Assembly: GCF_009733815.1 (NCBI RefSeq)
Contig: NZ_WNXY01000006.1
Location: 1-64,000, forward strand
Direction: 5' to 3'
Length of the DNA stretch: 64,000 nt
Source: Pseudactinotalea suaedae
Lineage (GTDB): Bacteria > Actinomycetota > Actinomycetes > Actinomycetales > Beutenbergiaceae
The notes under the pieces are model-generated. The model had not been told where the DNA came from. It saw nothing but the letters and a program-made list of their open reading frames with translations, and did no database searches. Positions 52,973 through 61,300 of the stretch are shown piece by piece. A program made the translations under genes and the position numbers. Positions within the stretch are counted from its first letter, which is position 1. The number at the start of each line of letters is the position of its first letter.

Positions 52973-54241
52973 ATGATCAGAAAGCGCGCAGCCCTCGCTG
53001 CCATGGGCGTGGCCGCCGTGGCGCTGGCAGGGTGCTCCACCGCCGCCGGCGACGACGACGGGGGAGGAGGCGAGGACGGCAAGGTCGAGGTGAGCATGCT
53101 CGTCAACGTCACCCCGAACTTGACCGAAGAGTTCTGGAACGAGCTGGTGGCTCCCTTCGAGGAGGCCAACCCAGGCATCGACGTCATCATCCAGAACCCG
53201 GGTGCCGAAGGCGTCGCCGCCGCACTGCCGCGTCTGCTGGCCGCGGGTGACGCACCCGACGTGGTGCAGTCGTTGCCACCGACGCCCGAGCTGGCGCCCG
53301 AGCTCGTGGACCTGTCGGGCTACGACTGGGCGACGGAGGGGCCGCTCGCGGAGCAGTACACGATCGACGGCAAGTACTACATGGCCGGTATCGGCGTGCA
53401 GCTGCAGAGCCTGATGTTCTACAACAAGACCGCCTTCGAGGAGGCCGGGATCACCGAGCTTCCCACCACGCTCGAAGAGCTCGACGAGGCGCTCGCCGCG
53501 CTGTCGGCTGCGGGATGGACACCGATCCAGACCGGCGGCGACTGGATGAGCAGCCACGCACTGCAGGCGCTCGCGCTGCCCAGCGTGGTCGGAACGGACC
53601 CGGACTGGTACGCCCGGATGTCCTCCGGTGAGGCGACCTTCAGCGAGACCTACGGCACCTTCATCGAGCGGTACGCCGACTGGGTGGCAGCGGGCTATGT
53701 GCCCACCGAGGCGCTGGGCATCCAGTACCCCGACGCCGAGCAGGCGTTCCTCGCCGGCGAGAGTGCCATCTACCCGATGGGCAGCTGGTTCGCCGGCACC
53801 GAGGCGGCGGCGGAGAACCCTGCCGAGATCGGTGTCTTCCGCGCCCCGGCGATCGAGGGTGTCAGCGAGCCCGCCATGGGTGCCAACATCGCGAGCCCCT
53901 ACAGCATCCCGTCGAGCAGCCCCGTCGTCGACGAGGCCGCGTTGCTCGTGGAGTTCCTGACGACGGACGAGACCGCGGTGATCGACCAGCTGATCGTCGA
54001 CGGGAACTTCCGCGATGGGTACGCCTACGAGACGACGGCGCTGGGCGACGAGCTGTTCCAGATCGTTGCCGAGACACCCGCCGGCTCGTACACGCCCACC
54101 GGTGAGGGCTACGGCGAGCGCCGTCTCCCCGCCGGGTACTCCGAGGAGCTCAACACCCAGACCCAGGCCCTGATGGGCGGCACGCCTGCCGCTGACGTCA
54201 TCGGCGCCATGGACGACTGGTTCGCGGCGAACGCAGGCTGA
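52973..54241 (+). CDS. carbohydrate ABC transporter substrate-binding lipoprotein (CUT1 type)
   Basis: 422 residues, family 1 extracellular solute-binding protein. The lipobox LAGC places Cys21 as the anchor. The mature protein begins EVSMLVNVTPNLTEEFWNELV and has the pattern VVGTDPDWYARMSSGEATF and FLAGESAIYPMGSWFAG, as in sugar-binding proteins of the oligosaccharide group. GAGAGGA is the ribosome site 8 bases before the ATG. A strong hairpin follows its stop. The carbohydrate is unknown. Confidence 0.87.
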   Translation: MIRKRAALAAMGVAAVALAGCSTAAGDDDGGGGEDGKVEVSMLVNVTPNLTEEFWNELVAPFEEANPGIDVIIQNPGAEGVAAALPRLLAAGDAPDVVQSLPPTPELAPELVDLSGYDWATEGPLAEQYTIDGKYYMAGIGVQLQSLMFYNKTAFEEAGITELPTTLEELDEALAALSAAGWTPIQTGGDWMSSHALQALALPSVVGTDPDWYARMSSGEATFSETYGTFIERYADWVAAGYVPTEALGIQYPDAEQAFLAGESAIYPMGSWFAGTEAAAENPAEIGVFRAPAIEGVSEPAMGANIASPYSIPSSSPVVDEAALLVEFLTTDETAVIDQLIVDGNFRDGYAYETTALGDELFQIVAETPAGSYTPTGEGYGERRLPAGYSEELNTQTQALMGGTPAADVIGAMDDWFAANAG

Positions 54242-54244
54242 AGC

Positions 54245-54282
54245 AGCGGGGGCGCGGATCCGCAAAGACCCGCGCCCCCGCT
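54245..54282 (+). terminator. intercistronic hairpin after the binding-protein gene
   Basis: AGCGGGGGCGCGG and CCGCGCCCCCGCT are perfect 13-base complements around a 12-base loop. It lies between the binding protein and the permeases, where many sugar operons have a partial terminator or RNA-stabilising stem that gives more binding protein than permease. Confidence 0.75.
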
Positions 54283-54300
54283 CGGCCAGGAAGGCGAGAG

Positions 54301-55251
54301 ATGACAGCGACCGTGACAGCACCCCCGCAGCAACCGCGGGCGCCGCACCCGCCACGTGTGCGAGCCGCACGCCGCAAGCCACTGCGGTCGAGGGTGCCCG
54401 ACCTCATCATGGCGGGACCCGCCGTGCTGGTGTTCGTCCTCATGTTCATCATCCCGATGATCCTGGCGTTCGTGCTCAGCCTCACCGACTGGAACGGCTA
54501 CAGCCTCAACTTCGACTTCATCGGGCTCGAGAACTACCGGTTCGCCTTCAAGAACCCGCGCACGGTCGACGCCGCGATCTTCACGGCGATCGTCGCACTG
54601 GTCGGAACCACGTTGTGCAACGTCGTCGGGCTGGCGGTGGCCGTGCTCATCGCAGCGCCCGGCAGGGCGAACACCGTGCTGCGCACGATCTTCTTCTACC
54701 CCTACATCATAAGCTCGCTGATCATCGGGTTCCTGTGGTCGGCGATGCTGCAGCCGAACGGTGTCGCCAACTCGTTGCTCGCGCACGTCGGGGTCGGGCC
54801 GCTCCCGTTCCTCATCGACCCGACGTGGGCCAAGGGCAGCGTCATCGCCACGATCCTGTGGTCGAGCTTCGGCTTCAACATGATCCTGTTCATCGCCGGC
54901 ATCAAGTCGGTGCCGAACGAGTACTACGAGGCCGCCACCGTCGACGGCGCCTCCCGCTGGCAGCAGTTCCGCGCGATCACGGTGCCGCTGATCGCACCGG
55001 TGCTCACGGTCAACCTCGTGCTCACGCTCGTCGGCCTGCTCAAGGTGTACGACGTCGTGCTGGCGCTCACCGACGGCGGCCCGGCAGCGGGTACCCAGAC
55101 GATCGTCTACCAGATCCTCAAGGACTCCTTCGCGCGTTCGGCGCTCGGTCTCGGTGCCGCGCAATCGGTCGTGCTCCTCGTGGTCACCGCGGTCGCCGGA
55201 CTCGCCGTGACGTTCGCGCGTCGCAGCGCCGAGCAGAAGGTCGCCGCATGA
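54301..55251 (+). CDS. carbohydrate ABC transporter permease (MalF-like)
   Basis: 316 residues, six predicted TM segments after a polar N-terminus of about 30 residues. The EAA loop is EYYEAATVDGASRWQQFRAITVPLI. It overlaps the second permease by 4 bases (ATGA). No ATPase gene is in the operon, so a shared MsiK-type ATPase probably powers it. Confidence 0.88.
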   Translation: MTATVTAPPQQPRAPHPPRVRAARRKPLRSRVPDLIMAGPAVLVFVLMFIIPMILAFVLSLTDWNGYSLNFDFIGLENYRFAFKNPRTVDAAIFTAIVALVGTTLCNVVGLAVAVLIAAPGRANTVLRTIFFYPYIISSLIIGFLWSAMLQPNGVANSLLAHVGVGPLPFLIDPTWAKGSVIATILWSSFGFNMILFIAGIKSVPNEYYEAATVDGASRWQQFRAITVPLIAPVLTVNLVLTLVGLLKVYDVVLALTDGGPAAGTQTIVYQILKDSFARSALGLGAAQSVVLLVVTAVAGLAVTFARRSAEQKVAA

Positions 55252-56102
55252 GTGCCGCCACGAGGCGCGGCACGGTCCCCGGCGCCGCCATCAAGTGGGT
55301 GGTGCTCGCAGCGACGGCGCTGGTGATGCTCATCCCGATGTACATCCTGGTGATCAGTGCCTTCAAGCCGCAGGCCGAGATCATCCAGCAGCCGCTGCTG
55401 ATCGATCCCTCGACGTTCACGCTCGAGTACCTGAAGGAAGCGCTGACCAGCGAGAAGTTCAACGTGGTCCGTGCGTACGGCGTCACGCTGTCCTTCGTCC
55501 TCATGGTCAACGTGTTCGGCATCGCCCTGGCCGCCCCGGTGGCGTACGTGATCGCACGCGGCCGCAAGAAGTGGCACATGTGCTTGCTGCTGCTCTTCGT
55601 GTCCGGTCTGTTCATCCCCGGGCAGGTGACGCTGATCCCGGTCGTGTTCGTGCTCCGGCTCCTCGGGCTGATCAACACCGTGCCGGGCTTCATCCTGTTC
55701 GAGACGGCCGCGACGTTGCCGGTGACGATCTTCCTGTTCAGCGCCTATCTGCGCACGGTCCCGCGCGACATCGACGAGGCGGCGGCGCTCGACGGAGCGG
55801 GCCAGATCCGTGCCTTCTGGTCCTGCATCTTCCCCATCATGAAGCCGGTCGTCGCGACGATCCTGGTGCTCAACTCGATCAGTGTCTGGAACGACTTCGT
55901 CTCGCCCCAGATCATCCTCGGCCCCAGCTCCGGGATCTACACCGTGACGACGGGCGTCTACGCCGCCGTCGGCCAGTACTCGACCGACTACACCGTGGTG
56001 TTCCCCACCCTGCTGCTCGCGATCCTCCCCGCCGTCATCTTCTTCGTGATCATGCAGCGCCACATCATCGGCGGGCTCGTGGCAGGAGCGACCAAGGGAT
56101 GA
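55248..56102 (+). CDS. carbohydrate ABC transporter permease (MalG-like)
   Basis: 284 residues. EAA loop DIDEAAALDGAGQIRAFWSCIFPIM, and the family N-terminus MYILVISAFKPQAEI. ATG at 55248 overlaps MalF-like stop; its own stop overlaps the next gene by 4 bases. Confidence 0.88.
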   Translation: MSAATRRGTVPGAAIKWVVLAATALVMLIPMYILVISAFKPQAEIIQQPLLIDPSTFTLEYLKEALTSEKFNVVRAYGVTLSFVLMVNVFGIALAAPVAYVIARGRKKWHMCLLLLFVSGLFIPGQVTLIPVVFVLRLLGLINTVPGFILFETAATLPVTIFLFSAYLRTVPRDIDEAAALDGAGQIRAFWSCIFPIMKPVVATILVLNSISVWNDFVSPQIILGPSSGIYTVTTGVYAAVGQYSTDYTVVFPTLLLAILPAVIFFVIMQRHIIGGLVAGATKG

Positions 56103-58048
56103 ACCAACCGATCCTGACCGAGGCCATGCGGGAGGTCCCCGCCTGGGCGGTGCTGCAGCGCCGGCTGTTCGACGCGATCGAGACCGCATGGCGACAGTTC
56201 GCCGAGCGGTACACCGAGGCCGACGGACGCCTCCGCTACAGCGGTGGCTTCGAGGACCGCGACGGCGTCGACGACCTCTACGAGCCCTTCTTCAACTGGC
56301 CCGCCTTCTACCTGCTCGGCGGCAGCGATGCCGTGCTGACCGCGGCCAAGCACCACTGGTCCGGCGTCACGGCCCAGCTGACCGAGGCCGGCATGCTCAC
56401 CGAGGAGTACGAGAACGGCTACGACTGGTTCCACCAGGGCGAGTCGCTCGTGTTCTTCTACGGGCTCTGCGCAGCCGACCCCAGCGACCCGGCCTTCGCC
56501 GGCCGAGCAGCACGGTTCGCGGACCTCTACACCGATCCGGCGCGCGGCAACTACGACCCCGAGCGGAACATCATCCGCGCACCGCACAACGGCGCACGCG
56601 GCGCGCTCGAGGGGCTCGGCCCCACCTGGCAGGCGTACTCGGCCGACCTCGTCCACATGGAGCCCTACGGGCTGCCGCTGCACGGGCTCCCGGGCATCAC
56701 CAGCTGGGACGACCTCCGCTCGCCCGCGAACGCTCAGGCGATGGGGCGCGCCCTGCACCACCGAGCCCAGGGGGACACCGCCGTCAACCTCGCGGCGACC
56801 TCGCTGGTCGCCAACCGCTGGCTGTACGACGGCGACCCCGCCGCATCGTCCTGGATCTCCCGGTATGTCGGGGGCTGGCACGAGCGAGCCGACCGCAACC
56901 GCGGTCTGATCCCGGACAACGTCGCGCCCGACGGCACCGTCGGAGGTCTCCACGAGGGTCGCTGGTACGGCGGCCACTACGGCTGGACCTGGCCCCACGG
57001 GCTGCACTCGGTGGCCTCCGCCACGCTGGTCGCGGGGCTGAACGCCTCGCTCGTCACCGGCGACAGCACCTTCCTCGACGTGACGCGCACGGCGCTGGAC
57101 ACCGTGCTCGAGCACGCGATCACGGCGCCGCCGGCCGCGACACCGTTCAGCCTCAGCCAGTTCTGGCGCGCTCGGTACGGCGCGGGGGTGGACGAGCCCG
57201 CCCTGCTCGTCCCGCACCGCCACGGCACCGAGGGATGGTTCGACTTCGGACCGATGCAGCTCGAGTTCCCGCTCTGGCTGTGGTGGTGGACGCGCGACGA
57301 GCAGGACCGGGCACGCCTCGACCGCGTGCTGAGCGGCATGCCGGCGGCCGCGCGCGACGTGCAGCCGTTCCGCGACAAGATGGAGTCCGGGCACGACGCA
57401 CCCTGGCTGGCCTATCTCGACGGCGACCACCCCGAGTACCCGGTGCAGGCCCTGTCGATGGCACTCGGGCAGGTGGCCCGCCGGGTTGCCCTGATGGAGA
57501 CCGAGCATCCCGACCCGGCGGACGTGCACCTGCACTACTGGCAGCGCGTGAACCCGGTGGTGACCGAGATCCTGTCCCAGCTGATCACGGGCACGCCGCA
57601 GACTCTCTACAACGGCGGCCTGCCGTTCGCGGCGCTCAGCTACGAGGACCTCGACCGGGGCCGGGCGGGTCTGCCGCAGGATGTCGCCGCGCTCGTGACG
57701 AGCCTCGACGAGGATCGCATCGAGGTCGAGGTCGTCAACCTCTCGCCGACCCGCACCCGACGGCTGCTGATCCGCGCGAGCGCGTTCGGCGAGCACCGGC
57801 TGGAGCGTGTCGACAGCCGCGGTGAGGAGGGCGGCGACTACCCCGGCCCGTCCACCGCGGAGACGTCCCGCCCCGGGAGGGCTGTCACCGCCACCACCGA
57901 GGTCGACGGCGCCGCCCGGGTGACGCTCCCGCCCTCGCACCGCACCCGCCTCACGCTCTACACCAGACCCAGCGAACAACGACCGCACCACCGCCCGGCC
58001 GGCGCACGCGCGCTTGCCGCAGCACGATCCGAACGGGGAACCCCATGA
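56099..58048 (+). CDS. unassigned large enzyme-like protein of the carbohydrate operon
   Basis: 649 residues, cytoplasmic (no signal peptide). I cannot assign a family. It is rich in Trp, His, Tyr and Gly motifs such as YEPFFNWPAFYLLGG, GYDWFHQGESLVFFYGL, GGHYGWTWPHGLHSV and FPLWLWWWTRD, which look like the helix ends of an alpha/alpha toroid as seen in many glycoside hydrolases and polysaccharide lyases. The final 100 residues look beta-rich (LVTSLDEDRIEVEVVNLSPTRTRR). Its ATG overlaps the permease stop by 4 bases, and its stop overlaps the RraA-like gene by 4. An intracellular glycosidase or lyase acting on the imported saccharide is likely from context, not from sequence alone. Confidence 0.7.
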   Translation: MNQPILTEAMREVPAWAVLQRRLFDAIETAWRQFAERYTEADGRLRYSGGFEDRDGVDDLYEPFFNWPAFYLLGGSDAVLTAAKHHWSGVTAQLTEAGMLTEEYENGYDWFHQGESLVFFYGLCAADPSDPAFAGRAARFADLYTDPARGNYDPERNIIRAPHNGARGALEGLGPTWQAYSADLVHMEPYGLPLHGLPGITSWDDLRSPANAQAMGRALHHRAQGDTAVNLAATSLVANRWLYDGDPAASSWISRYVGGWHERADRNRGLIPDNVAPDGTVGGLHEGRWYGGHYGWTWPHGLHSVASATLVAGLNASLVTGDSTFLDVTRTALDTVLEHAITAPPAATPFSLSQFWRARYGAGVDEPALLVPHRHGTEGWFDFGPMQLEFPLWLWWWTRDEQDRARLDRVLSGMPAAARDVQPFRDKMESGHDAPWLAYLDGDHPEYPVQALSMALGQVARRVALMETEHPDPADVHLHYWQRVNPVVTEILSQLITGTPQTLYNGGLPFAALSYEDLDRGRAGLPQDVAALVTSLDEDRIEVEVVNLSPTRTRRLLIRASAFGEHRLERVDSRGEEGGDYPGPSTAETSRPGRAVTATTEVDGAARVTLPPSHRTRLTLYTRPSEQRPHHRPAGARALAAARSERGTP

Positions 58049-58827
58049 CCGACACCGCCATCCGCCTGACGCGACCGCAGATCGAGCTCCCGGTACGCGG
58101 CGAGCGCTACGAGCGGGTGCCCGCAGAGGTGAGGGCCTCCCTCGAGCAGGTCTCGACCGCTACCGCGTGCGCCAAGCTGCACTCGATGGGGATCCGCCGA
58201 TCCTTCATCTCGGGGCCGCGACCGTTGAAGCCGGGGCAGCGCATGGTCGGCTCGGCGCTCACGCTGCAGTTCATGCCCCAGCGTGAGGATCTCGGCTCCT
58301 TCGCGGGGCAGGAGTACGCCGAGCGGAAGACGGCCCTCTGGGAGGTGCTCGAGACGGTGCAGCCGGGCGACGTGCTCGTGGTGCAGGCCTACGGGAGCAC
58401 CCACTCGGGCTGCATGGGCGACATCCTCACGCGTTATCTGTCGCGCAAGGGCGGCGTCGGTCTCGTCGTCGACGGCTGCATCCGCGACTCCGGGCGCATC
58501 CGGGAGCTGGACCTGCCGGTGTGGAGCAACGGCGTCACGCCGCACTACGCCTCGCAGTCCGAGCTGTTCCCGTGGGCCTACGACGTCCCGGTCGCCGTCG
58601 GGGGGTCGCTGTGCCTCCCGGGTGACGTGGTGATCGCCGACGACGACGGCGCCGTGGTCGTGCCGCAGGCCGCCGCGGCGGAGGTCGCCGCCGCGGCTCG
58701 CGATCACGAGGAGTGGGAGGTGTTCAGCCGGCAGCGTCTCGACGAGGGTGCCAGGCTGAGCGACTACTACCCGCTCACGGCTGACAGCCGCGAGGAGTAC
58801 GAGGCATGGCGTTCCGTCCAGTCCTGA
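58045..58827 (+). CDS. RraA-family aldolase/decarboxylase-like protein
   Basis: 260 residues, RraA-like fold (PF03737). Motifs: DVLVVQAYGSTHSGCMGDILT and GLVVDGCIRDSGRI, with the Arg-Asp (RD) pair that supports metal and pyruvate binding in the 4-hydroxy-4-methyl-2-oxoglutarate aldolase group. In catabolic loci such proteins split 2-keto-3-deoxy acids or similar. It overlaps the neighbours on both sides (4 and 22 bases). Confidence 0.85.
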   Translation: MTDTAIRLTRPQIELPVRGERYERVPAEVRASLEQVSTATACAKLHSMGIRRSFISGPRPLKPGQRMVGSALTLQFMPQREDLGSFAGQEYAERKTALWEVLETVQPGDVLVVQAYGSTHSGCMGDILTRYLSRKGGVGLVVDGCIRDSGRIRELDLPVWSNGVTPHYASQSELFPWAYDVPVAVGGSLCLPGDVVIADDDGAVVVPQAAAAEVAAAARDHEEWEVFSRQRLDEGARLSDYYPLTADSREEYEAWRSVQS

Positions 58828-59747
58828 GGCCGCTCGGCGAGCCGGGATCGGCGTCGTCCTGGGGGCTCGGGTGCGCTCCCATCGGGAACCTCTACACCTC
58901 GGTCGCCGAGGCCGATGCCGAGGCGACCGTCGCTACCGCGCTCGCGGCCGGCATCCGGTTCTTCGACACGGCCCCGCACTACGGGGCCGGCCTCAGCGAG
59001 CAGCGCCTCGGGCGTGCGCTCGACGGCGTCCCTCGGGACGACCTGGTGATCGCCACCAAGGTAGGGCGCGCCGTGGTCGACGATGACGGCGCGGTCGTCG
59101 CGAGCGGACAGGTCGGCTCCGGCACGGTGTTCGACGGCAGCCGGGACGGCGTGCTGCGCAGCCTCGAGGGCAGCCTGCAGCGGCTGCGCACCGATCGGGT
59201 CGACCTGCTGTACCTGCACGACCCGCCGGACGTCGACGCGGCTCTGCGCTCGACCATCCCCGCGCTCCAGGAGCTGAAGGACCAGGGCGTCGTGCGTGCG
59301 ATCGGGGTGGGCATGGTCTGGACCGAGCCGCTGACACGGTTCGTGCAGGAGGCCGACCTCGACGTCGTGATGGAGGCCGGCCGGCTCACGCTGATCGACC
59401 GGCATGCCGACGAGGCGCTGCTCCCGGCGGCGCGGGAGCGGGGCGTCGGCGTCATCGCGGCCGGGGTGCTCAACTCCGGAGTGCTCGCCGACCCCGTGGG
59501 CGCCCCGTACTTCGACTACCACCCGGCCTCGGGGGAGATCGTCGCCCGGGCCCAGGCGATGGCTCAGCTCTGCGCACATCACGGGGTCGAGCTGCGCCAC
59601 GCGGCCGCGCGGTTCCCGCTGCAGCGCCACGGCGTCGAGGCCGTCGTCGTGGGTGCACGCACCGCGGCCGAGGTGACCGACTGGGTGGCGGGGCTCGAGG
59701 TGCCCGTCCCCGCCGAGCTCTGGCAGCTCCTGGACGCGGCGGCGTGA
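58806..59747 (+). CDS. aldo/keto reductase, L-fucose/D-threo-aldose dehydrogenase-like
   Basis: 313 residues, AKR barrel. The catalytic tetrad is visible: Asp54 and Tyr59 in FFDTAPHYG, Lys85 in IATKVGR and His138 in LLYLHDP. The N-terminus LGCAPIGNLYTSV is similar to D-threo-aldose 1-dehydrogenase, L-fucose dehydrogenase and pyridoxal 4-dehydrogenase. Oxidation of an aldose to its lactone would suit the lactonase-like gene that follows. ATG at 58806 is inside the RraA-like gene. Confidence 0.85.
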   Translation: MAFRPVLRPLGEPGSASSWGLGCAPIGNLYTSVAEADAEATVATALAAGIRFFDTAPHYGAGLSEQRLGRALDGVPRDDLVIATKVGRAVVDDDGAVVASGQVGSGTVFDGSRDGVLRSLEGSLQRLRTDRVDLLYLHDPPDVDAALRSTIPALQELKDQGVVRAIGVGMVWTEPLTRFVQEADLDVVMEAGRLTLIDRHADEALLPAARERGVGVIAAGVLNSGVLADPVGAPYFDYHPASGEIVARAQAMAQLCAHHGVELRHAAARFPLQRHGVEAVVVGARTAAEVTDWVAGLEVPVPAELWQLLDAAA

Positions 59748-60559
59748 GGTTCGTCGACTCCCACCTCCACCTGTGGGACGTGTCGCAGGTTCCGTTGTCC
59801 TGGTTTCGCGACGGCCAGGGTCTGCCGGCCCGCGCGGTCGTCGACGACCTGCTCGCCGACCTCGCCGCGACGGGGGCGGCGCCGCCCGAGGGCGCCGTCG
59901 TCGTGCAGGCTGCCGACACCCTCGCGGAGCTGCGCTGGCTGCTGGCGGCGGCCGAGCGAGACCCCCTGGTATCCGCGGTGGTGGCGCAGTACGAACCGCG
60001 ACCAGGGTGGTGGGCGGGCACCGCGCAAGCCGTGCTCGACCATCCGGCCCTCGCAGGGATCAGGCTCGCGGTTCCGACTCGTGCGGCCGACCTCAGCGAC
60101 GTCCCTGGCGTGGACGAGCTCGCCGCGGGACTCGCCGCCACGGGCGCGGTGCTCGAGCTGCTGATCCGCCCTGAGCAGCTTCCCGCCGCGGCGTCGGTGG
60201 CGGCCGCGCACCCCGACCTGACGATCGTGCTCTGTCACCTCGGTCTCGGCGGTAACGAGCCCGATGACCGCTGGCGTCAAGGGCTCCAGGCTGTCGCTGA
60301 GCACGCGCGTGTGATGGCGAAGGTCTCGGGGCTGCACACACCAGGGCGGGATCCGGCGAGCGTCCCCGCGATCGTGGCGGACGCCGTCGGGATCCTCGGC
60401 ATCGAACGGCTGATGTTCGGGAGCGACTGGCCGATCTCGACCAGGACGTTCAGCTATCAGGAGACGTTGAGGCGCACGCACGCTGCGCTGCCCGAGCTCG
60501 AGCCCCGCGACGCGGACTCGTTCTGGCGGGGGCTCGCGACGCGGCTCTACCTCGGCTGA
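59744..60559 (+). CDS. amidohydrolase, L-fuconolactonase-like (COG3618)
   Basis: 271 residues, Amidohydro_2 barrel. Metal ligands: HLH (His7, His9) in VDSHLHLWD, a CHLGLG motif and the Asp in GSDWPI. Relatives hydrolyse sugar lactones such as L-fucono-lactone or L-rhamnonolactone. After the aldo/keto reductase (4-base GTGA overlap) the lactone it makes would be the expected substrate. Its stop lies inside the 3' end of the convergent gntR gene (13-base overlap). Confidence 0.85.
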   Translation: MRFVDSHLHLWDVSQVPLSWFRDGQGLPARAVVDDLLADLAATGAAPPEGAVVVQAADTLAELRWLLAAAERDPLVSAVVAQYEPRPGWWAGTAQAVLDHPALAGIRLAVPTRAADLSDVPGVDELAAGLAATGAVLELLIRPEQLPAAASVAAAHPDLTIVLCHLGLGGNEPDDRWRQGLQAVAEHARVMAKVSGLHTPGRDPASVPAIVADAVGILGIERLMFGSDWPISTRTFSYQETLRRTHAALPELEPRDADSFWRGLATRLYLG

Positions 60560-61218
60560 GCGCCCTCGTCGGGCTCGAGCAGCGTGCCGGCGGCGTGCCG
60601 GGCGAACAGGGTGGCGGCGGCTTCCTCGTCGTTGCCCTGCAGCACCTGCAGCAGGCTCCAGTGCCAGTCCGCGACCTCGTGCCAGTCGCCCGGGAAGTCG
60701 GGGTCTCCGAGCGCGTGGGTGGCGCGCAGGCTCGGCTCGATGATGTCCCACATGCGGGGCAGGTAGGGGTTGCCGCTCGCCTCGATCACCGTGCGGTGGA
60801 AGACGAAGTCGAGCTCGCGAAAGGTGCTGAGGTTGCGGTCGGTCGCGGCCGCGTGCATCTGCTCGATCGTCCGGTCGAGCCTGCTGCGCATCTCCTCGCT
60901 GAGGTTGCCGCACACGAGCCGACCCGCGAGCGACTCCAGCGCCGTGCGGGCCACCCGCGCCTGGTTCATCTCGTCCTCGGAGTACTCGGCCACGAAGTTG
61001 CCGCGGTTGCGTTCGTGCGTGACGAGGCCCTCGTGTGCGAGCCGCTTCAGCGCGTCACGCACCGGGGCCTGGCTCACCTTCCACTCGCGCGCGAGCTGCG
61101 ACTCGACCAGCTGCTGGCCGGGCACGAGCGTGGAGTCCTTGATCTGGTTCTTGATCAGGTCGTAGATCTGGTCGGAGAGCAGCCCCCGGGAGAGCCCCTG
61201 CGTCGTCATCTCCGTCAT
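60547..61218 (-). CDS. GntR-family regulator, FCD (FadR-like) subfamily
   Basis: 223 residues. The N-terminal winged helix-turn-helix has LVESQLAREWKVSQAPVRDALKRLAHEGLV (key QAPVRDALKRL), followed by an FCD domain with metal-ligand pattern RELDFVFHRTV, DWHWSLLQVL and LFARHAAGT. FCD proteins sense sugar acids and related carboxylates. A leaderless promoter (TAGAGT 6 bases before the ATG) and an AT-rich near-palindrome immediately upstream suggest autoregulation; a similar site precedes the transport operon. Confidence 0.9.
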   Translation of the reverse strand: MTEMTTQGLSRGLLSDQIYDLIKNQIKDSTLVPGQQLVESQLAREWKVSQAPVRDALKRLAHEGLVTHERNRGNFVAEYSEDEMNQARVARTALESLAGRLVCGNLSEEMRSRLDRTIEQMHAAATDRNLSTFRELDFVFHRTVIEASGNPYLPRMWDIIEPSLRATHALGDPDFPGDWHEVADWHWSLLQVLQGNDEEAAATLFARHAAGTLLEPDEGAQPR

Positions 61219-61224
61219 GCCCCC

Positions 61225-61251
61225 ACTCTACGGCTATCGCTAATCGTTAAT
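61225..61251 (-). promoter_or_regulatory. gntR promoter and operator
   Basis: On the minus strand TAGAGT (61225-61230) is 6 bases before the ATG. The near-palindrome CTAATCGTTAAT (61240-61251) lies just upstream of this -10, where a repressor would interfere. Confidence 0.65.
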
Positions 61252-61290
61252 GGACGCTCCGGGGTGCCGCAGTGGCACCCCGGAGCGTCC
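61252..61290 (-). terminator. strong terminator of the beta-helix protein gene
   Basis: GGACGCTCCGGGGTGCC, a 5-base loop and GGCACCCCGGAGCGTCC give a perfect 17-bp stem 10 bases after the beta-helix gene's stop on the minus strand. It isolates that gene from the gntR promoter. Confidence 0.9.
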
Positions 61291-61300
61291 GGTGGCGTGC

